From: an uncultured Bacteroidia bacterium | GTDB taxonomy: Bacteria > Bacteroidota > Bacteroidia > Bacteroidales > ML635J-15 | Length of the DNA stretch: 32,240 nucleotides | Assembly: GCA_902790405.1 (NCBI GenBank) | Contig: CADARW010000007.1 | Coordinates: forward strand, 1 to 32,240 | Direction of reading: 5' to 3' | Part shown: one piece after another, positions 16,189-24,502 of the stretch | How positions within the stretch are numbered: the first letter of the stretch is position 1 | Layout: the number at the start of each line of letters is the position of its first letter | Position numbers and translations under genes: made by a program | Notes under the pieces: generated by a model | Told to the model about the DNA's origin: nothing | The model's input: the letters and a program-made list of their open reading frames with translations, nothing else | Database searches by the model: none

Positions 16189-18588
16189 TTAATCCTTTCC
16201 GAATATTTTTTTGAATTTGCTTTTACTTTTTGTTTCCGAGTCATTATCATCGGTGCTGTATCCGTAGCCATACCCGTAGCTTGAGTATCCGTATCTGCCG
16301 TAGCCGTACGACGAATGTTTTCCTGTTGGCATTCCGTTAAGCACTATTGATATGTTCTTTATGCCGTGTTCTTCTTTCAGTGTGTTTATGTATTCGATGT
16401 AGCCCTTGACGCTTACTCCATGTCGCATTACATAGAAAATGTTGTCGGCGTATCTCGAGATTGTTATGGCATCGTGAATGATTCCTAGAGGAGGAGTGTC
16501 GAGGATTACAATGTCGTATTCATTTCGGATTTCGGACATGAACGATTCCAGCGGCTTGCCGGTCAGCAGTTCGGCTGCAATCGGGGTAATTGGTCCGCTT
16601 GTTATTACATCGAGGTTTTCGATTACATTCTTATGCAGGCATTCGCGCCAGTCCTTGCGGTTGGTAAGTATTGTCGAGGTGCCATTGTCGTTGTCGAGTT
16701 CGAAGCATTGGTCGAGACGTGGCTTGCGGAGGTCGAAGTCGACAATAAGGACTTTTTTGCCCGACATGGCGTAGATGTCGGCAGTGTTCATGGCGACGAA
16801 TGTCTTTCCTTCGCCAGGTACCGTCGATGTGGTTATTATTACTCTGCAATTTGATTCGAGAGGGTAGTAGTCGAGGTTGGTTCGTATCTTGCGGAAATTT
16901 TCGGTAATGTGCGAACGTGCATTCTTGTGTACTACAGCCTTGGACAAGTCAAGTTTGTGTCTGTTGGCTACGACCTCGCCAATTACAGGAATTTCGGTGT
17001 ATTTGCTAATGTCGCTACTGCTGAGTATCTTATTGTAGAACAAGTATCTAGCCAGCAAGAACAATATCGAAAGCACCAGGGCAAGCAATATCGACATGGT
17101 CATTGTTTTCGACAGTATCGGCGAAACTGGGCTGCCGGGAGCGCTTGCTTTCTCGAGCACGAGGTTGGTGCTTACGTATCCCGACTGCGATATCATAATG
17201 TCGGTCTTGGTCTTGAGCAGTTGCGAATAGTAGGCTTCGTTTATGGAGTATATGCGCTGCAACTTCGAGTATTCGAGTTCGTCGTAGTCGCTGTTTTCGA
17301 ATATTCCGTTGCGAATGTCCTTCATTTTGTTCTTGTATTCCGACTTTTGCTTTTCGAGCCTAGCCTTCGAACTGCCTATGAAGTCGATTATCGATTCCTT
17401 TTTCGATTCAATCTGCTTGTCGATTACAACAATCTTGTGGCTCGACTCGGTGACTTCGAAAAGCATTGTTTCGCGTTTTGCAATAAGGTCTTGCAGCGAC
17501 TGAAGCATTGACGATATGAAGGCGTTGGACGATTGTCCCGACATCATAGCCATCATTTCGTAGACATTGAGGTCTGGATTTGTCTTCAGTTCGTTTTGTA
17601 TTTCGTCCAAGGTCTCGATTTCGAATTCCAGTTCTGCAATTCTCTGTTCGATGTTTGACATTTTGGCTTCGGCAAGGCTGTTTTTGTGCAACTTTGCATC
17701 TTCATTGGTTATTCCGTTTGCTATGCGGAACCGTTGCAGCTGGGTTTCGATTGTCGAAAGCTCATCGGCGAGGTTGTCCATCTGTTCTTCGATGTAGGCA
17801 ATGGTCGACAGCGAACTTTCGCGGCTTTTCATAATGTCGAACTCGATGTATTGTTCTGCTATTGCGTTGGCAATATCGGCCGACTTGTTGGCATTGAAGC
17901 AGTCGAAGGTTATCTGGATAGTACCAGCATCGTTGTTCAGCGCATTGATGTTAAGTCCGCGTGATATTCCCTTTATTGTAGCTCTTTCGCTATTGATTGT
18001 GAAGTAGTATTTGTCCTTCAGGCTCGACTTTTCGTTGTACGAGCTTGTTGGTGCCGACATGGTTATTGTGATGCCTTCGGGTAGAGTTGTAGGCTGGTCG
18101 TATGGGATATTGTGCGAGGCTCCATTCTTGCCAATGCTTATGTCGTACGACTTGTTGTCGCTATTGCGTTCGTAGTATATAGGGGTGTCGTAAATATTCG
18201 AGCCGGTAATGTCGAATTCGATGTTGATGGGTATTGTTCCGTAGTTTTCGTTTACGAGGAAAGCGCCTTCGGTGAAGAAGCTTATGCCAAGCGGCATATT
18301 CTTGACGACAGTTTTCAGAAATTCTTCGGAGCGCATGATTTCTATAGTCGGTTCCATCTTGACTTCGTTGTTGATTCCGAGGAATTCACCAGCTTTGTTT
18401 TCCTTTTTAATTTGGATTACCGACGAGGAACTGTAAATAGGCTGGGTATATCTGAAATATATATAACCGCCGCATATTGCCAGAGCGAAGAAGATTATTA
18501 CGAAAATAAAGTTCTTCCTTAAGACGGTAATGAAGGTTTCGAGTTCGAAATCCTGGTTTAGGGTTGGTATCTTATTTTTTTTCTTCAT
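16189..18588 (-). CDS. Wzc-like polysaccharide co-polymerase / BY-kinase
   Basis: 799 aa. An N-terminal Wzz domain with a first membrane helix (~27-47) is followed by a long coiled-coil periplasmic part and a second helix, then a cytoplasmic bacterial tyrosine kinase domain. Walker A is STVPGEGKT (588-596), Walker A' VLIVDFDLRKP (613-623), and Walker B YDIVILDTPP (691-700). The tail has eight tyrosines in 17 residues (761-777) as repeated Gly-Tyr and Ser-Tyr units, the autophosphorylation cluster. Wzc proteins control chain length and export with a Wza-type channel. The gene starts 3 nt after the wza-like stop. No cognate low-molecular-weight tyrosine phosphatase is present in the window. Confidence 0.95.
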   Translation of the reverse strand: MKKKNKIPTLNQDFELETFITVLRKNFIFVIIFFALAICGGYIYFRYTQPIYSSSSVIQIKKENKAGEFLGINNEVKMEPTIEIMRSEEFLKTVVKNMPLGISFFTEGAFLVNENYGTIPINIEFDITGSNIYDTPIYYERNSDNKSYDISIGKNGASHNIPYDQPTTLPEGITITMSAPTSSYNEKSSLKDKYYFTINSERATIKGISRGLNINALNNDAGTIQITFDCFNANKSADIANAIAEQYIEFDIMKSRESSLSTIAYIEEQMDNLADELSTIETQLQRFRIANGITNEDAKLHKNSLAEAKMSNIEQRIAELEFEIETLDEIQNELKTNPDLNVYEMMAMMSGQSSNAFISSMLQSLQDLIAKRETMLFEVTESSHKIVVIDKQIESKKESIIDFIGSSKARLEKQKSEYKNKMKDIRNGIFENSDYDELEYSKLQRIYSINEAYYSQLLKTKTDIMISQSGYVSTNLVLEKASAPGSPVSPILSKTMTMSILLALVLSILFLLARYLFYNKILSSSDISKYTEIPVIGEVVANRHKLDLSKAVVHKNARSHITENFRKIRTNLDYYPLESNCRVIITTSTVPGEGKTFVAMNTADIYAMSGKKVLIVDFDLRKPRLDQCFELDNDNGTSTILTNRKDWRECLHKNVIENLDVITSGPITPIAAELLTGKPLESFMSEIRNEYDIVILDTPPLGIIHDAITISRYADNIFYVMRHGVSVKGYIEYINTLKEEHGIKNISIVLNGMPTGKHSSYGYGRYGYSSYGYGYGYSTDDNDSETKSKSKFKKIFGKD

Positions 18589-18591
18589 GTT

Positions 18592-19401
18592 CTAGTTCGG
18601 TGTTGCTGGTGCGGAATCGCCAGATTTTTTAGTAAAAACCGTTATTACTCCATATACTGACATTAATGTTGTCACAAGTGTAAGGTATGGTGAAATTTCG
18701 CGAAGTACTCTTGTCACATGTTGCGGACGGCTTTCTACGTATATTATGTCGTTGGCTTCGAGCAGCAGATTTGTGCCGTCGAGAGTTTCAAGCGACGATA
18801 CGTTCCACAGGTAGACTTTTGGCTTGTCGGTGAGGTTGCCGCGGATGAGTTTTATACGGTAGGCACGACTTATTTCGGTAAGTCCGCCGCAGGCTGCGAT
18901 TGCGTCTATTAGGGTAAACTGGTCGTTGGTTATAGGAACAGTCTGTACTCTCGAGCCGCCGTTCATGAACATGGTAACCTTGCGGTTGTTGGCTTCTACA
19001 AGTACGAATGGATCGGGGAAATATTCCGCATAGAGCAGTTCAAGTGTGTCTTCGGCCTGGCGAAGTGTTTTTCCGCTGATGTCGATTCGTCCGAGTATCG
19101 GCAATTTGACCTTGCCGTCGTATTCGACGACAAAACCGGACTGATTCTGGGTGCTGTTGAAATTATTGTTGTTAGAATTGTTCCCGCCGCCAAAACCGAA
19201 ATATGCTTCGCCGTTGTTGTTCAGCACCCTGATGTTGAGCTTGTCGTTGGGTTGTATCACGTATTCGACATGTGTAGATTCCTGCTGGGCGAATTCATAA
19301 TCCTTGTCGGTGCGCAGCATTTCGTATGGTCGCAACGTTTTGCACGAACCCATTGTAAGTGCTATTGCTATGATTGTTAACGCTATATGTATGTTTCTCA
19401 T
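18592..19401 (-). CDS. Wza-like polysaccharide export outer-membrane lipoprotein
   Basis: 269 aa from ATG 19401, where a lipoprotein signal begins and ends in lipobox M-G-S-C at Cys20; the longer frame to 19434 adds residues ahead of the signal and overlaps the promoter. A Poly_export domain (~42-125) starts VEYVIQPNDKLNIRVL and contains GKVKLPILGRIDISGKT. It is interrupted by an Asn/Gly-rich loop (71-82). An SLBB-like domain follows (about 130-225) with a hydrophobic C-terminal segment. This is the exporter partner of Wzc in the outer membrane. It is the first gene of the long operon and is preceded by a TATCTTTG box. Confidence 0.93.
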   Translation of the reverse strand: MRNIHIALTIIAIALTMGSCKTLRPYEMLRTDKDYEFAQQESTHVEYVIQPNDKLNIRVLNNNGEAYFGFGGGNNSNNNNFNSTQNQSGFVVEYDGKVKLPILGRIDISGKTLRQAEDTLELLYAEYFPDPFVLVEANNRKVTMFMNGGSRVQTVPITNDQFTLIDAIAACGGLTEISRAYRIKLIRGNLTDKPKVYLWNVSSLETLDGTNLLLEANDIIYVESRPQHVTRVLREISPYLTLVTTLMSVYGVITVFTKKSGDSAPATPN

Positions 19402-19423
19402 CAGTCTATTGTTGTTAAGACCG

Positions 19424-19431
19424 CAAAGATA
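19424..19431 (-). promoter_or_regulatory. -7 promoter box of the wza-to-HAD operon
   Basis: On the minus strand the sequence is TATCTTTG (CAAAGATA on plus), 23 nt upstream of the wza-like start. No clean TTTG -33 box is seen 19-21 bp further upstream, which may mean activation by a bound regulator. Confidence 0.7.
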
Positions 19432-19502
19432 CAAAATATATACTTATAATTACAGATATTTTTTTAGTAGTATATATGCGTATTTTTTATTGCAATAGTA
19501 AT

Positions 19503-19589
19503 TTTGTCAATTGACAGAAATCTTTGTCACAAAAAATATTGATTAGTCCCTGTATTTGGCATTTTGTCACAAGGTGGGGGATTTTGTCA
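19503..19589. promoter_or_regulatory. Array of TTTGTCA boxes in 20-bp register
   Basis: TTTGTCA begins at 19503, 19523, 19563 and 19583, and a weaker TTAGTCC begins at 19543, so five boxes sit at exact 20-bp steps, about two turns of the helix. The last two are ATTTTGTCACAA. The first is part of a perfect 12-bp palindrome TGTCAATTGACA (19505-19516), and an inverted TGTGACGAAA follows at 19599. The array is about 70-160 bp upstream of the -7 box of the polysaccharide operon and just after the antiporter stop codon. It accounts for most of the 213-bp gap. A multi-site regulator-binding region is inferred. Confidence 0.6.
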
Positions 19590-19614
19590 CAATGAGCCTG
19601 TGACGAAATTTATT

Positions 19615-20613
19615 TTATCCCAGAGAGGCAAATTGTCCGGTAAGTCCCATGGCAACGTAGTATCCGATGTAGAGCAGCAGTAGAAGTATGCCCTCGATGC
19701 GTACGATTTCGGTTTTGCCCTTGATGGGGAAAATTGTTATTCCTAGCAGCAGCAGCGATGCCAGCAGGAACCATACGTCGAAGCTGAGGATTGTCGGCTC
19801 GGCCTCGAGTGGCGTTATGCACGAAGTGATTCCGATAATCATGCAGATGTTGAATATGTTCGAGCCGATAATGTTACCCACCGATATGTCGAGTTCCTTC
19901 TTTATGGCAGCGATGATCGAGGTTGTAAGTTCGGGCAGACTTGTGCCGATGGCTACAACTGTCACCGCGATGACCCTGTCGCTTACGCCTAGCGACAATG
20001 CTATGTTTTTGGCTCCATAAACCAGCAGTTCGGAGCCTGCAATCAGTCCGGCGCAACTTAGGACTACAAGCAGCAGCGAAATCCAGATGTTGTGCGACCT
20101 GTCGGGTTTAGTTTCGGAGTCTTCGGCTTTGGCTTCTTTTTTTGCATTGTTGAAAGTCAGGTACATGTAAAGAGCCATCAGAAGCAACATGAATATGCCT
20201 TCGAGCATGTTTATCTCGTTGTCGATCAGCGAGAATGCAAACAGCAGTGTCGCAGCGAGGAGTATCATAAGGTCGCGCTTTATCACCGACCGTGCGATGG
20301 GCAGGGTAATGATGATTGCCGTAATTCCAAGTATGAGGCATACGTTGGCAATGTTGCTTCCCACCACATTTCCTATCGATATGTTTGCCGAGCCTTCGAG
20401 TGCTGCGCTTACGCTGACGCAAAGCTCGGGTAGCGAAGTGCCCATCGAAACGATTGTAACACCGATGATTAGCTTCGAAACGTTGAAGTATTCGGCCACG
20501 CGCTTGCTGCTTTCCACAACCCAGTCGCCTGCATACACCAAAAGTGCTATGCCTGCAACCAATGCGACGTAGAAAAACGGTTCTGATGACAATATTGCGA
20601 TTATGCTGTCCAT
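19615..20613 (-). CDS. Calcium/sodium antiporter, CaCA family (YrbG-like)
   Basis: 332 aa inner-membrane exchanger with the two-fold repeat of the CaCA family. The alpha-1 repeat has GTSLPELCVSVSAALEG then GNVVGSNIANVCLILG; the alpha-2 repeat has GTSLPELTTSIIAAIKKELD then GNIIGSNIFNICMIIG. The glutamates in both GTSLPE motifs are the ion-binding residues of the family. About ten hydrophobic segments are visible, with a short charged cytoplasmic loop (KKEAKAEDSETKPDRS) between halves, the usual length for bacterial members. The ATG at 20613 follows a TACCTTTG box. It exchanges Ca2+ for Na+ or H+; the direction is inferred from the family. Confidence 0.95.
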   Translation of the reverse strand: MDSIIAILSSEPFFYVALVAGIALLVYAGDWVVESSKRVAEYFNVSKLIIGVTIVSMGTSLPELCVSVSAALEGSANISIGNVVGSNIANVCLILGITAIIITLPIARSVIKRDLMILLAATLLFAFSLIDNEINMLEGIFMLLLMALYMYLTFNNAKKEAKAEDSETKPDRSHNIWISLLLVVLSCAGLIAGSELLVYGAKNIALSLGVSDRVIAVTVVAIGTSLPELTTSIIAAIKKELDISVGNIIGSNIFNICMIIGITSCITPLEAEPTILSFDVWFLLASLLLLGITIFPIKGKTEIVRIEGILLLLLYIGYYVAMGLTGQFASLG

Positions 20614-20623
20614 AAAAATCGCG

Positions 20624-20631
20624 CAAAGGTA
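20624..20631 (-). promoter_or_regulatory. -7 promoter box of the antiporter gene
   Basis: On the minus strand the sequence is TACCTTTG, a good TAnnTTTG match, 10 nt upstream of the antiporter ATG, so the leader would be very short. The 79-bp gap to the flippase gene also holds that gene's divergent promoter. Confidence 0.55.
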
Positions 20632-20674
20632 AGCATATTTATTTTTATAGATGCATTTATTTTAATCGATTTTG

Positions 20675-20682
20675 TATTTTTG
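20675..20682 (+). promoter_or_regulatory. -7 promoter box of the flippase gene
   Basis: TATTTTTG matches TAnnTTTG and lies 10 nt before the ATG at 20693, giving a leader of only a few bases. No -33 TTTG is visible at the usual distance. Confidence 0.5.
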
Positions 20683-20692
20683 CATCTCCAAC

Positions 20693-21907
20693 ATGAAGAC
20701 GTTTAGTTTAGACAAGGATTTTATAGTGACAGCATCGACCAAGGTGCTGATACTCTTGCTTAACTTTGCCACTGTAATTTTTACCACTCAATTGTGGGGA
20801 AGTGAGGGCAAGGGCTTCATTGCAATCTTTGTTGCCGACATAAGTCTGGTTGCTACGTTTACAAATATTCTTACCAACAGCAGCGTTTCGTTCTTTTTGA
20901 AGAAAATCGGGCATTCGCCATTGGCGACACTCGCATTCCTATGGACGTTTATAGTGTCGTCGGTTGCGGCTGTGGTAGTAGCGTTTGTTGACGTGTCGGT
21001 GCCAGTGCTCCCATTTTTCGTGGTGGCGGTTTTGTCGGGATGCATAACTTTTCACTCGTCGCTGTTTTTGGGCGTGCAAAAAATCTTCCAGTACAATGTC
21101 GCAACTTTGCTGATGTCGGCTTTGCTGTTGATTTTCATGCTTTTGATTCATTGGATTTTTCCCGAGACAGGCTATCATGCATATTTCTACGCTCAAATCT
21201 TGTCGTACGGCCTAGTGCTTGTGCTATGCCATATTTTCACGCACAAGATTTTCGGACGGATACGCTTTTCGTTTAGTTTCGATACCTTCCGCAAGGCTTT
21301 CAATTTTGGATGGCAGGAGGAACTGAGTGCGTTTATGCAATTTCTTAACGCAAGACTTTGTTTTTATCTGATAGGCATTTATGCCAATATGTCGGCGGTT
21401 GGAATTTTTTCTGTCGGTGTTACAATTTCGGAAGCAATATGGGTTTTTAGTCGTAGCATTGCGCTCGTGCAATATTCAAAGGTGCTGAAGATGGGGGATA
21501 CTTCCGGAGCGTGGTTCGAAACACGTAAAGTGACGCTTGTAACATTCGCAATTACAGTGTTTTGTATTGCCGTGGCAGTCTGCGTGCCGATGTCTGTTTT
21601 TGAGTTTGTTTTCGGAGATGGTTTTGGTGAATCGAAGACTGTGATATTGATTCTTGCTGTTGGAATAGCTGCAAATTCGGTGGCACAAGTGCTCTTCAAT
21701 TACTTTTCTGCACTTGGTCGGCTTAAAATATTGTTGCTAAGGTCGTCTGTGGGCCTTGTGGCAACGTTGTCATTATCCTTTTGGCTTATTCCGATATGGG
21801 GTATAGATGGTGCTTGTGTGGTTAATTCTTGCTCATATTTGGTATCGTCGACGGTGCTGGTGGTAGCCTTTGCAAGGAAGAAAAAGTTTCTGAGTTTCTG
21901 TGGCTAA
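20693..21907 (+). CDS. Polysaccharide/oligosaccharide flippase (Wzx/MOP superfamily)
   Basis: 404 aa with about twelve hydrophobic segments and few charged loops. The start (KDFIVTASTKVLILLLNFAT, LWGSEGKGFIAIFVADISLV) follows the Wzx/polysaccharide-transporter pattern, and the C-terminal third includes GRLKILLLRSSVGLVATLSL and WGIDGACVVNSCSYLVSS, typical of MOP exporters. These flip undecaprenyl-linked sugars to the periplasmic side. The ATG at 20693 is chosen; the frame extends to 20672 only by a non-ATG codon. It stands alone on the plus strand, divergent from the antiporter, but only 1.3 kb from the wza/wzc/wecA-like genes, so it may serve the same pathway. No polymerase (Wzy) or other glycosyltransferases are present. 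Confidence 0.85.
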   Translation: MKTFSLDKDFIVTASTKVLILLLNFATVIFTTQLWGSEGKGFIAIFVADISLVATFTNILTNSSVSFFLKKIGHSPLATLAFLWTFIVSSVAAVVVAFVDVSVPVLPFFVVAVLSGCITFHSSLFLGVQKIFQYNVATLLMSALLLIFMLLIHWIFPETGYHAYFYAQILSYGLVLVLCHIFTHKIFGRIRFSFSFDTFRKAFNFGWQEELSAFMQFLNARLCFYLIGIYANMSAVGIFSVGVTISEAIWVFSRSIALVQYSKVLKMGDTSGAWFETRKVTLVTFAITVFCIAVAVCVPMSVFEFVFGDGFGESKTVILILAVGIAANSVAQVLFNYFSALGRLKILLLRSSVGLVATLSLSFWLIPIWGIDGACVVNSCSYLVSSTVLVVAFARKKKFLSFCG

Positions 21908-21933
21908 AGCCGTTTCTTGGTTTCTTGTTGTTG

Positions 21934-21953
21934 TGTCGTGGCGCGCCGCGACA
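21934..21953. repeat. GC-rich 20-bp near-palindrome
   Basis: TGTCGTGGCG | CGCCGCGACA, self-complementary except for one pair, in an AT-richer gap between the convergent flippase and yihY genes. It lacks a T-run on either side, so it is more REP-like than a canonical terminator. Confidence 0.6.
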
Positions 21954-21982
21954 GTACTAATGTTTAATGGCTTTGGTGTTTT

Positions 21983-22008
21983 TGAGACGCAATGAATTGT
22001 CTGTACAA
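21983..22008. repeat. REP-like palindrome remnant (GAGACGC family)
   Basis: GAGACGCAATGAATTG followed by TCTGTACA: compared with a full palindrome of this family, the CG of the second GCGTC half seems lost. Related copies are at 4841-4870 and 30409-30438. Confidence 0.5.
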
Positions 22009-22030
22009 ATGGCTTTCAGCCTTTTCTTCA

Positions 22031-22074
22031 GCCTGTTAGCCTTTTCGCCTGTTAGCCTGTTTGCCTTCTTGCCT
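22031..22074. repeat. GCCTGTTAGCCT microrepeat cluster
   Basis: GCCTGTTAGCCT occurs at 22031-22042 and 22047-22058, followed by GCCTGTTTGCCT (22055-22066) and TTCTTGCC. The cluster abuts the stop codon of yihY and may be replication-slippage sequence. Confidence 0.6.
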
Positions 22075-22075
22075 T

Positions 22076-23095
22076 CTACTCCCTAATGAACTTGTTGGAG
22101 AATACGTGATTCCTCTTCCACATTTCAAATCTATCCTTTTCGCGTTGCTTTTCTTCGGCGTCACTCTTTTTGCCCGACATTATGCTGAGGTTCAGTTCGA
22201 AACCGAGAATAAGCGAAATTGATGTGAGGTACAACAACATAAGTACTATTATTATCGTACCGAGAGAGCCGTATATTTTATTGTAGTTGGCAAAATTGTT
22301 GAGGTAGAACGAGAATCCCGACGAGCAGAGAATCTGCACGATTGTTGCCAGAATTGCACCTGGCGAAATGAATTTGTAGCGGCTTTTCTTTGATGGGGCC
22401 AGGTAGTAGAGGAACGATATTGCCATAAAATACAGCAATATGATTATCAGCCACTTGGCAATGTGTAGGCAGACGTACCAGAATGTGCTGTCGGCTATTG
22501 TCGTGTGATGGGTTACAAGGTGGTCGATGTATTTCGAACCACCGATTATAACCGTCATTGCTGCAACTATCAGTGTGCACAATATCAAGACCATTGCAAT
22601 GGAAATCAAGCGTTTGCTGACGAGATTGCGTCTGTCGACATGGTGGAACGAAGCATTGAACGCCTCGATGATTGCAAGGATGCCGTTGGAGGCAAAAAAT
22701 AGCGAGGTTATGATACCGAAAGACAACAAAGTTCCGCTCGGGTTGAGTATTGTGTCGGATATGGTGTCGAAGAAAACTTCGTAGATTGCTGGAGGAAGCA
22801 TTTCGGTTATCACTTCCATCAATGTGTCCTGAAATCCGGGAATCGGGATGAATGGAATCAAGCTGAATCCGAAAATCAGCAAGGGAAATATTGCCGAGAA
22901 AAGGCTATAGGTCACGCTTTTGGCGCGGATGGTAAAAGAGCCTTTCGACAAGCCTGTTATGAAGAAGTTGCCTATGTAGTACAATGAAAATCCGCCGAAA
23001 CCCGGTATGACAATCTTATCGCCAATGATTTTTATCATGGCATCGAGTCTTTCGAGGAAACCGAAGAGCAGGGCGCGGAAATTGAACTTTTTCAT
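22076..23095 (-). CDS. YihY/BrkB-family inner-membrane protein
   Basis: 339 aa. After a short N-terminal region there are six main hydrophobic segments, with family-like features: SKGSFTIRAKSVTYSLFSAI near the start (the charged-aromatic S/A-x-x-x-A-Y-x-x-F/L stretch of YihY), an amphipathic loop with PPAIYEVF, SLFFASNGILAIIEAFNASF, and GSLGTIIIVLMLLYLTSISL. YihY proteins are poorly understood; early claims as RNase BN or a serum-resistance factor (BrkB) were not upheld as general functions. A charged C-terminal tail of ~35 residues is cytoplasmic. It follows nadC by 12 nt, and the DUF4783-nadC-yihY set is likely one operon. Confidence 0.9.
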   Translation of the reverse strand: MKKFNFRALLFGFLERLDAMIKIIGDKIVIPGFGGFSLYYIGNFFITGLSKGSFTIRAKSVTYSLFSAIFPLLIFGFSLIPFIPIPGFQDTLMEVITEMLPPAIYEVFFDTISDTILNPSGTLLSFGIITSLFFASNGILAIIEAFNASFHHVDRRNLVSKRLISIAMVLILCTLIVAAMTVIIGGSKYIDHLVTHHTTIADSTFWYVCLHIAKWLIIILLYFMAISFLYYLAPSKKSRYKFISPGAILATIVQILCSSGFSFYLNNFANYNKIYGSLGTIIIVLMLLYLTSISLILGFELNLSIMSGKKSDAEEKQREKDRFEMWKRNHVFSNKFIRE

Positions 23096-23107
23096 CGGGG
23101 CAGAAAC

Positions 23108-23956
23108 TTACTTTACTGCCTTTAGGCTGAGGTCGAGGCTTTTTATCTGGTGTGTAAGTGCGCCAATCGATACGAAATCGACACCACATTCAGCATACTG
23201 ACGTATGTTGCTGATTGTTATGCCGCCGCTCGATTCTGTTTCGACCTTTCCGTCGATTATTTTCACAGCTTCGCGTGTGGTTGGAATGTCGAAGTTGTCG
23301 AGCATAATGCGGTCAACACCACCAATGCGCAATACTTCGCGCACATCGTCGAGGTTGCGGGTTTCGACTTCGATTTTCAGGTTGCGACCAGTATCTTGCA
23401 AGTATTTGTGAGCCTTGGCAACTGCTTTCTCGATTCCGCCGGCGTAGTCGATATGGTTGTCCTTGAGCATAATCATGTCGTACAGACCTATGCGGTGGTT
23501 TGTTCCGCCGCCAATCTTCACGGCTTCCTTCTCGATTAGACGCAGTCCGGGTGTGGTCTTGCGGGTGTCGAGCACTTTTGTGTGCAGACCTTCCATCTGC
23601 TTCACGTATTCGGCTGTGACAGTGGCAATTCCGCTCATGCGCTGCATGAAGTTGAGGATTGTGCGTTCGGCACTGAGAATATCGTGCTGTGGACCGCTGA
23701 GTTCGAACACAATGTCACCGACCTTTACGGGAGTGCCGTCCTGAATGAAAATGTTGAGTTTAAGGTCTTTCGACAAATAGTTGCAAACTGCTTTTGCCAC
23801 TTCAACGCCAGCGATTATGCCGTTTTGCTTGACGAGCAACCTGGCTTTTCCCTGTTCCGACTTGTCGATACACGACAGCGTAGAGTGGTCGCCGTCGCCC
23901 AAATCCTCCTCGAACGCCCTTGCGATGAGCGAGGTGAGATATTTTTCCGGAATCAT
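23108..23956 (-). CDS. nadC: Nicotinate-nucleotide pyrophosphorylase (carboxylating)
   Basis: NadC (quinolinate phosphoribosyltransferase) makes nicotinate mononucleotide from quinolinate and PRPP in de novo NAD synthesis. The 282-aa length is normal. Motifs visible are EEDLGDGDHS near residue 16, SAERTILNFMQRMSGIAT, VLDTRKTTPGLR, KIGGGTNHRIGLYDMIMLKDNHI, and ESSGGI near the C terminus, which carry the substrate- and PRPP-binding residues. The start at 23956 overlaps the stop of the DUF4783-like gene by 4 nt (ATGA). nadA and nadB are not in the window. Confidence 0.97.
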   Translation of the reverse strand: MIPEKYLTSLIARAFEEDLGDGDHSTLSCIDKSEQGKARLLVKQNGIIAGVEVAKAVCNYLSKDLKLNIFIQDGTPVKVGDIVFELSGPQHDILSAERTILNFMQRMSGIATVTAEYVKQMEGLHTKVLDTRKTTPGLRLIEKEAVKIGGGTNHRIGLYDMIMLKDNHIDYAGGIEKAVAKAHKYLQDTGRNLKIEVETRNLDDVREVLRIGGVDRIMLDNFDIPTTREAVKIIDGKVETESSGGITISNIRQYAECGVDFVSIGALTHQIKSLDLSLKAVK

Positions 23957-24342
23957 TGTTCTTCTTCTATTCTTAACTGGTGAATTAGCGGAGTGCCCGA
24001 CTGTTCCTTCACGAGAAAGTAAACGCGGAATTTCTTGCCGCTTGTTATTTCGAGAGTTCCGATTGCGTATTGAGCTTCACTTTTTCCTCCCTGATGCAGC
24101 AGAGTGAAGTTCTTCGGAGAGTTTTTCTCGAAGAAATTCTTAACTACTTGTTCGGCCTGCTGACGACTGTAAACCGATTCGGTTTCAAGTATTGCCACCT
24201 CTACCGAATTGTTGAAGTACTTCGAAAGTTCGGTAGAATTGCCGACTTTCATTGCATCAAAAACCTTTGGCGGAATTGCCGAAAATGCCAGCGATGTTAT
24301 CAGCATCGCCAACGCCGTAATTATTAGTCGTATGCTTTTCAT
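23953..24342 (-). CDS. Exported DUF4783-like protein
   Basis: 129 aa from ATG 24342, the first ATG that opens with a signal peptide (MKSIRLIITALAMLITSLAF, cleavage about FSA|I). The longer frame to 24405 adds a non-signal stretch that runs into the promoter. The mature part is a small alpha/beta domain (IPPKVFDAMKVGNSTELSKY, VYSRQQAEQVVKNFFEKN, FRVYFLVKEQ), resembling the NTF2-like DUF4783 family of Bacteroidetes, often beside nadC as I recall. Its ATGA overlap with nadC suggests translational coupling, although the exported location does not fit NAD synthesis directly. Confidence 0.85.
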   Translation of the reverse strand: MKSIRLIITALAMLITSLAFSAIPPKVFDAMKVGNSTELSKYFNNSVEVAILETESVYSRQQAEQVVKNFFEKNSPKNFTLLHQGGKSEAQYAIGTLEITSGKKFRVYFLVKEQSGTPLIHQLRIEEEQ

Positions 24343-24402
24343 CTTAGTATGCGTTTTAAAACAACATCTGTAATGCAAAAATTGAACCAATTTTTTACAA
24401 TG

Positions 24403-24410
24403 CAAAGTTA
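24403..24410 (-). promoter_or_regulatory. -7 promoter box of the DUF4783-nadC-yihY operon
   Basis: On the minus strand the sequence is TAACTTTG, matching TAnnTTTG, 61 nt upstream of the start at 24342, which leaves a leader of roughly 54 nt. Confidence 0.6.
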
Positions 24411-24502
24411 GTCAAAAATTGGAAGGTGAGAAGTTTCGTCGATGACTTTTATTCAGAAATTATGAACAAGGAATTTTTGTCGGAGCGGCGAAATGTATTT
24501 CT

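Noticed and set aside
19503..19589. CRISPR array at the 20-bp-spaced boxes
   Set aside because: Repeats are only 7-12 bp, spacing is 20 bp start to start with no spacers of 30 bp or more, and no cas gene is present.
20108..20626. 172-codon minus-strand frame overlapping the antiporter
   Set aside because: Alternative frame of the antiporter gene; the true frame has both CaCA repeats.
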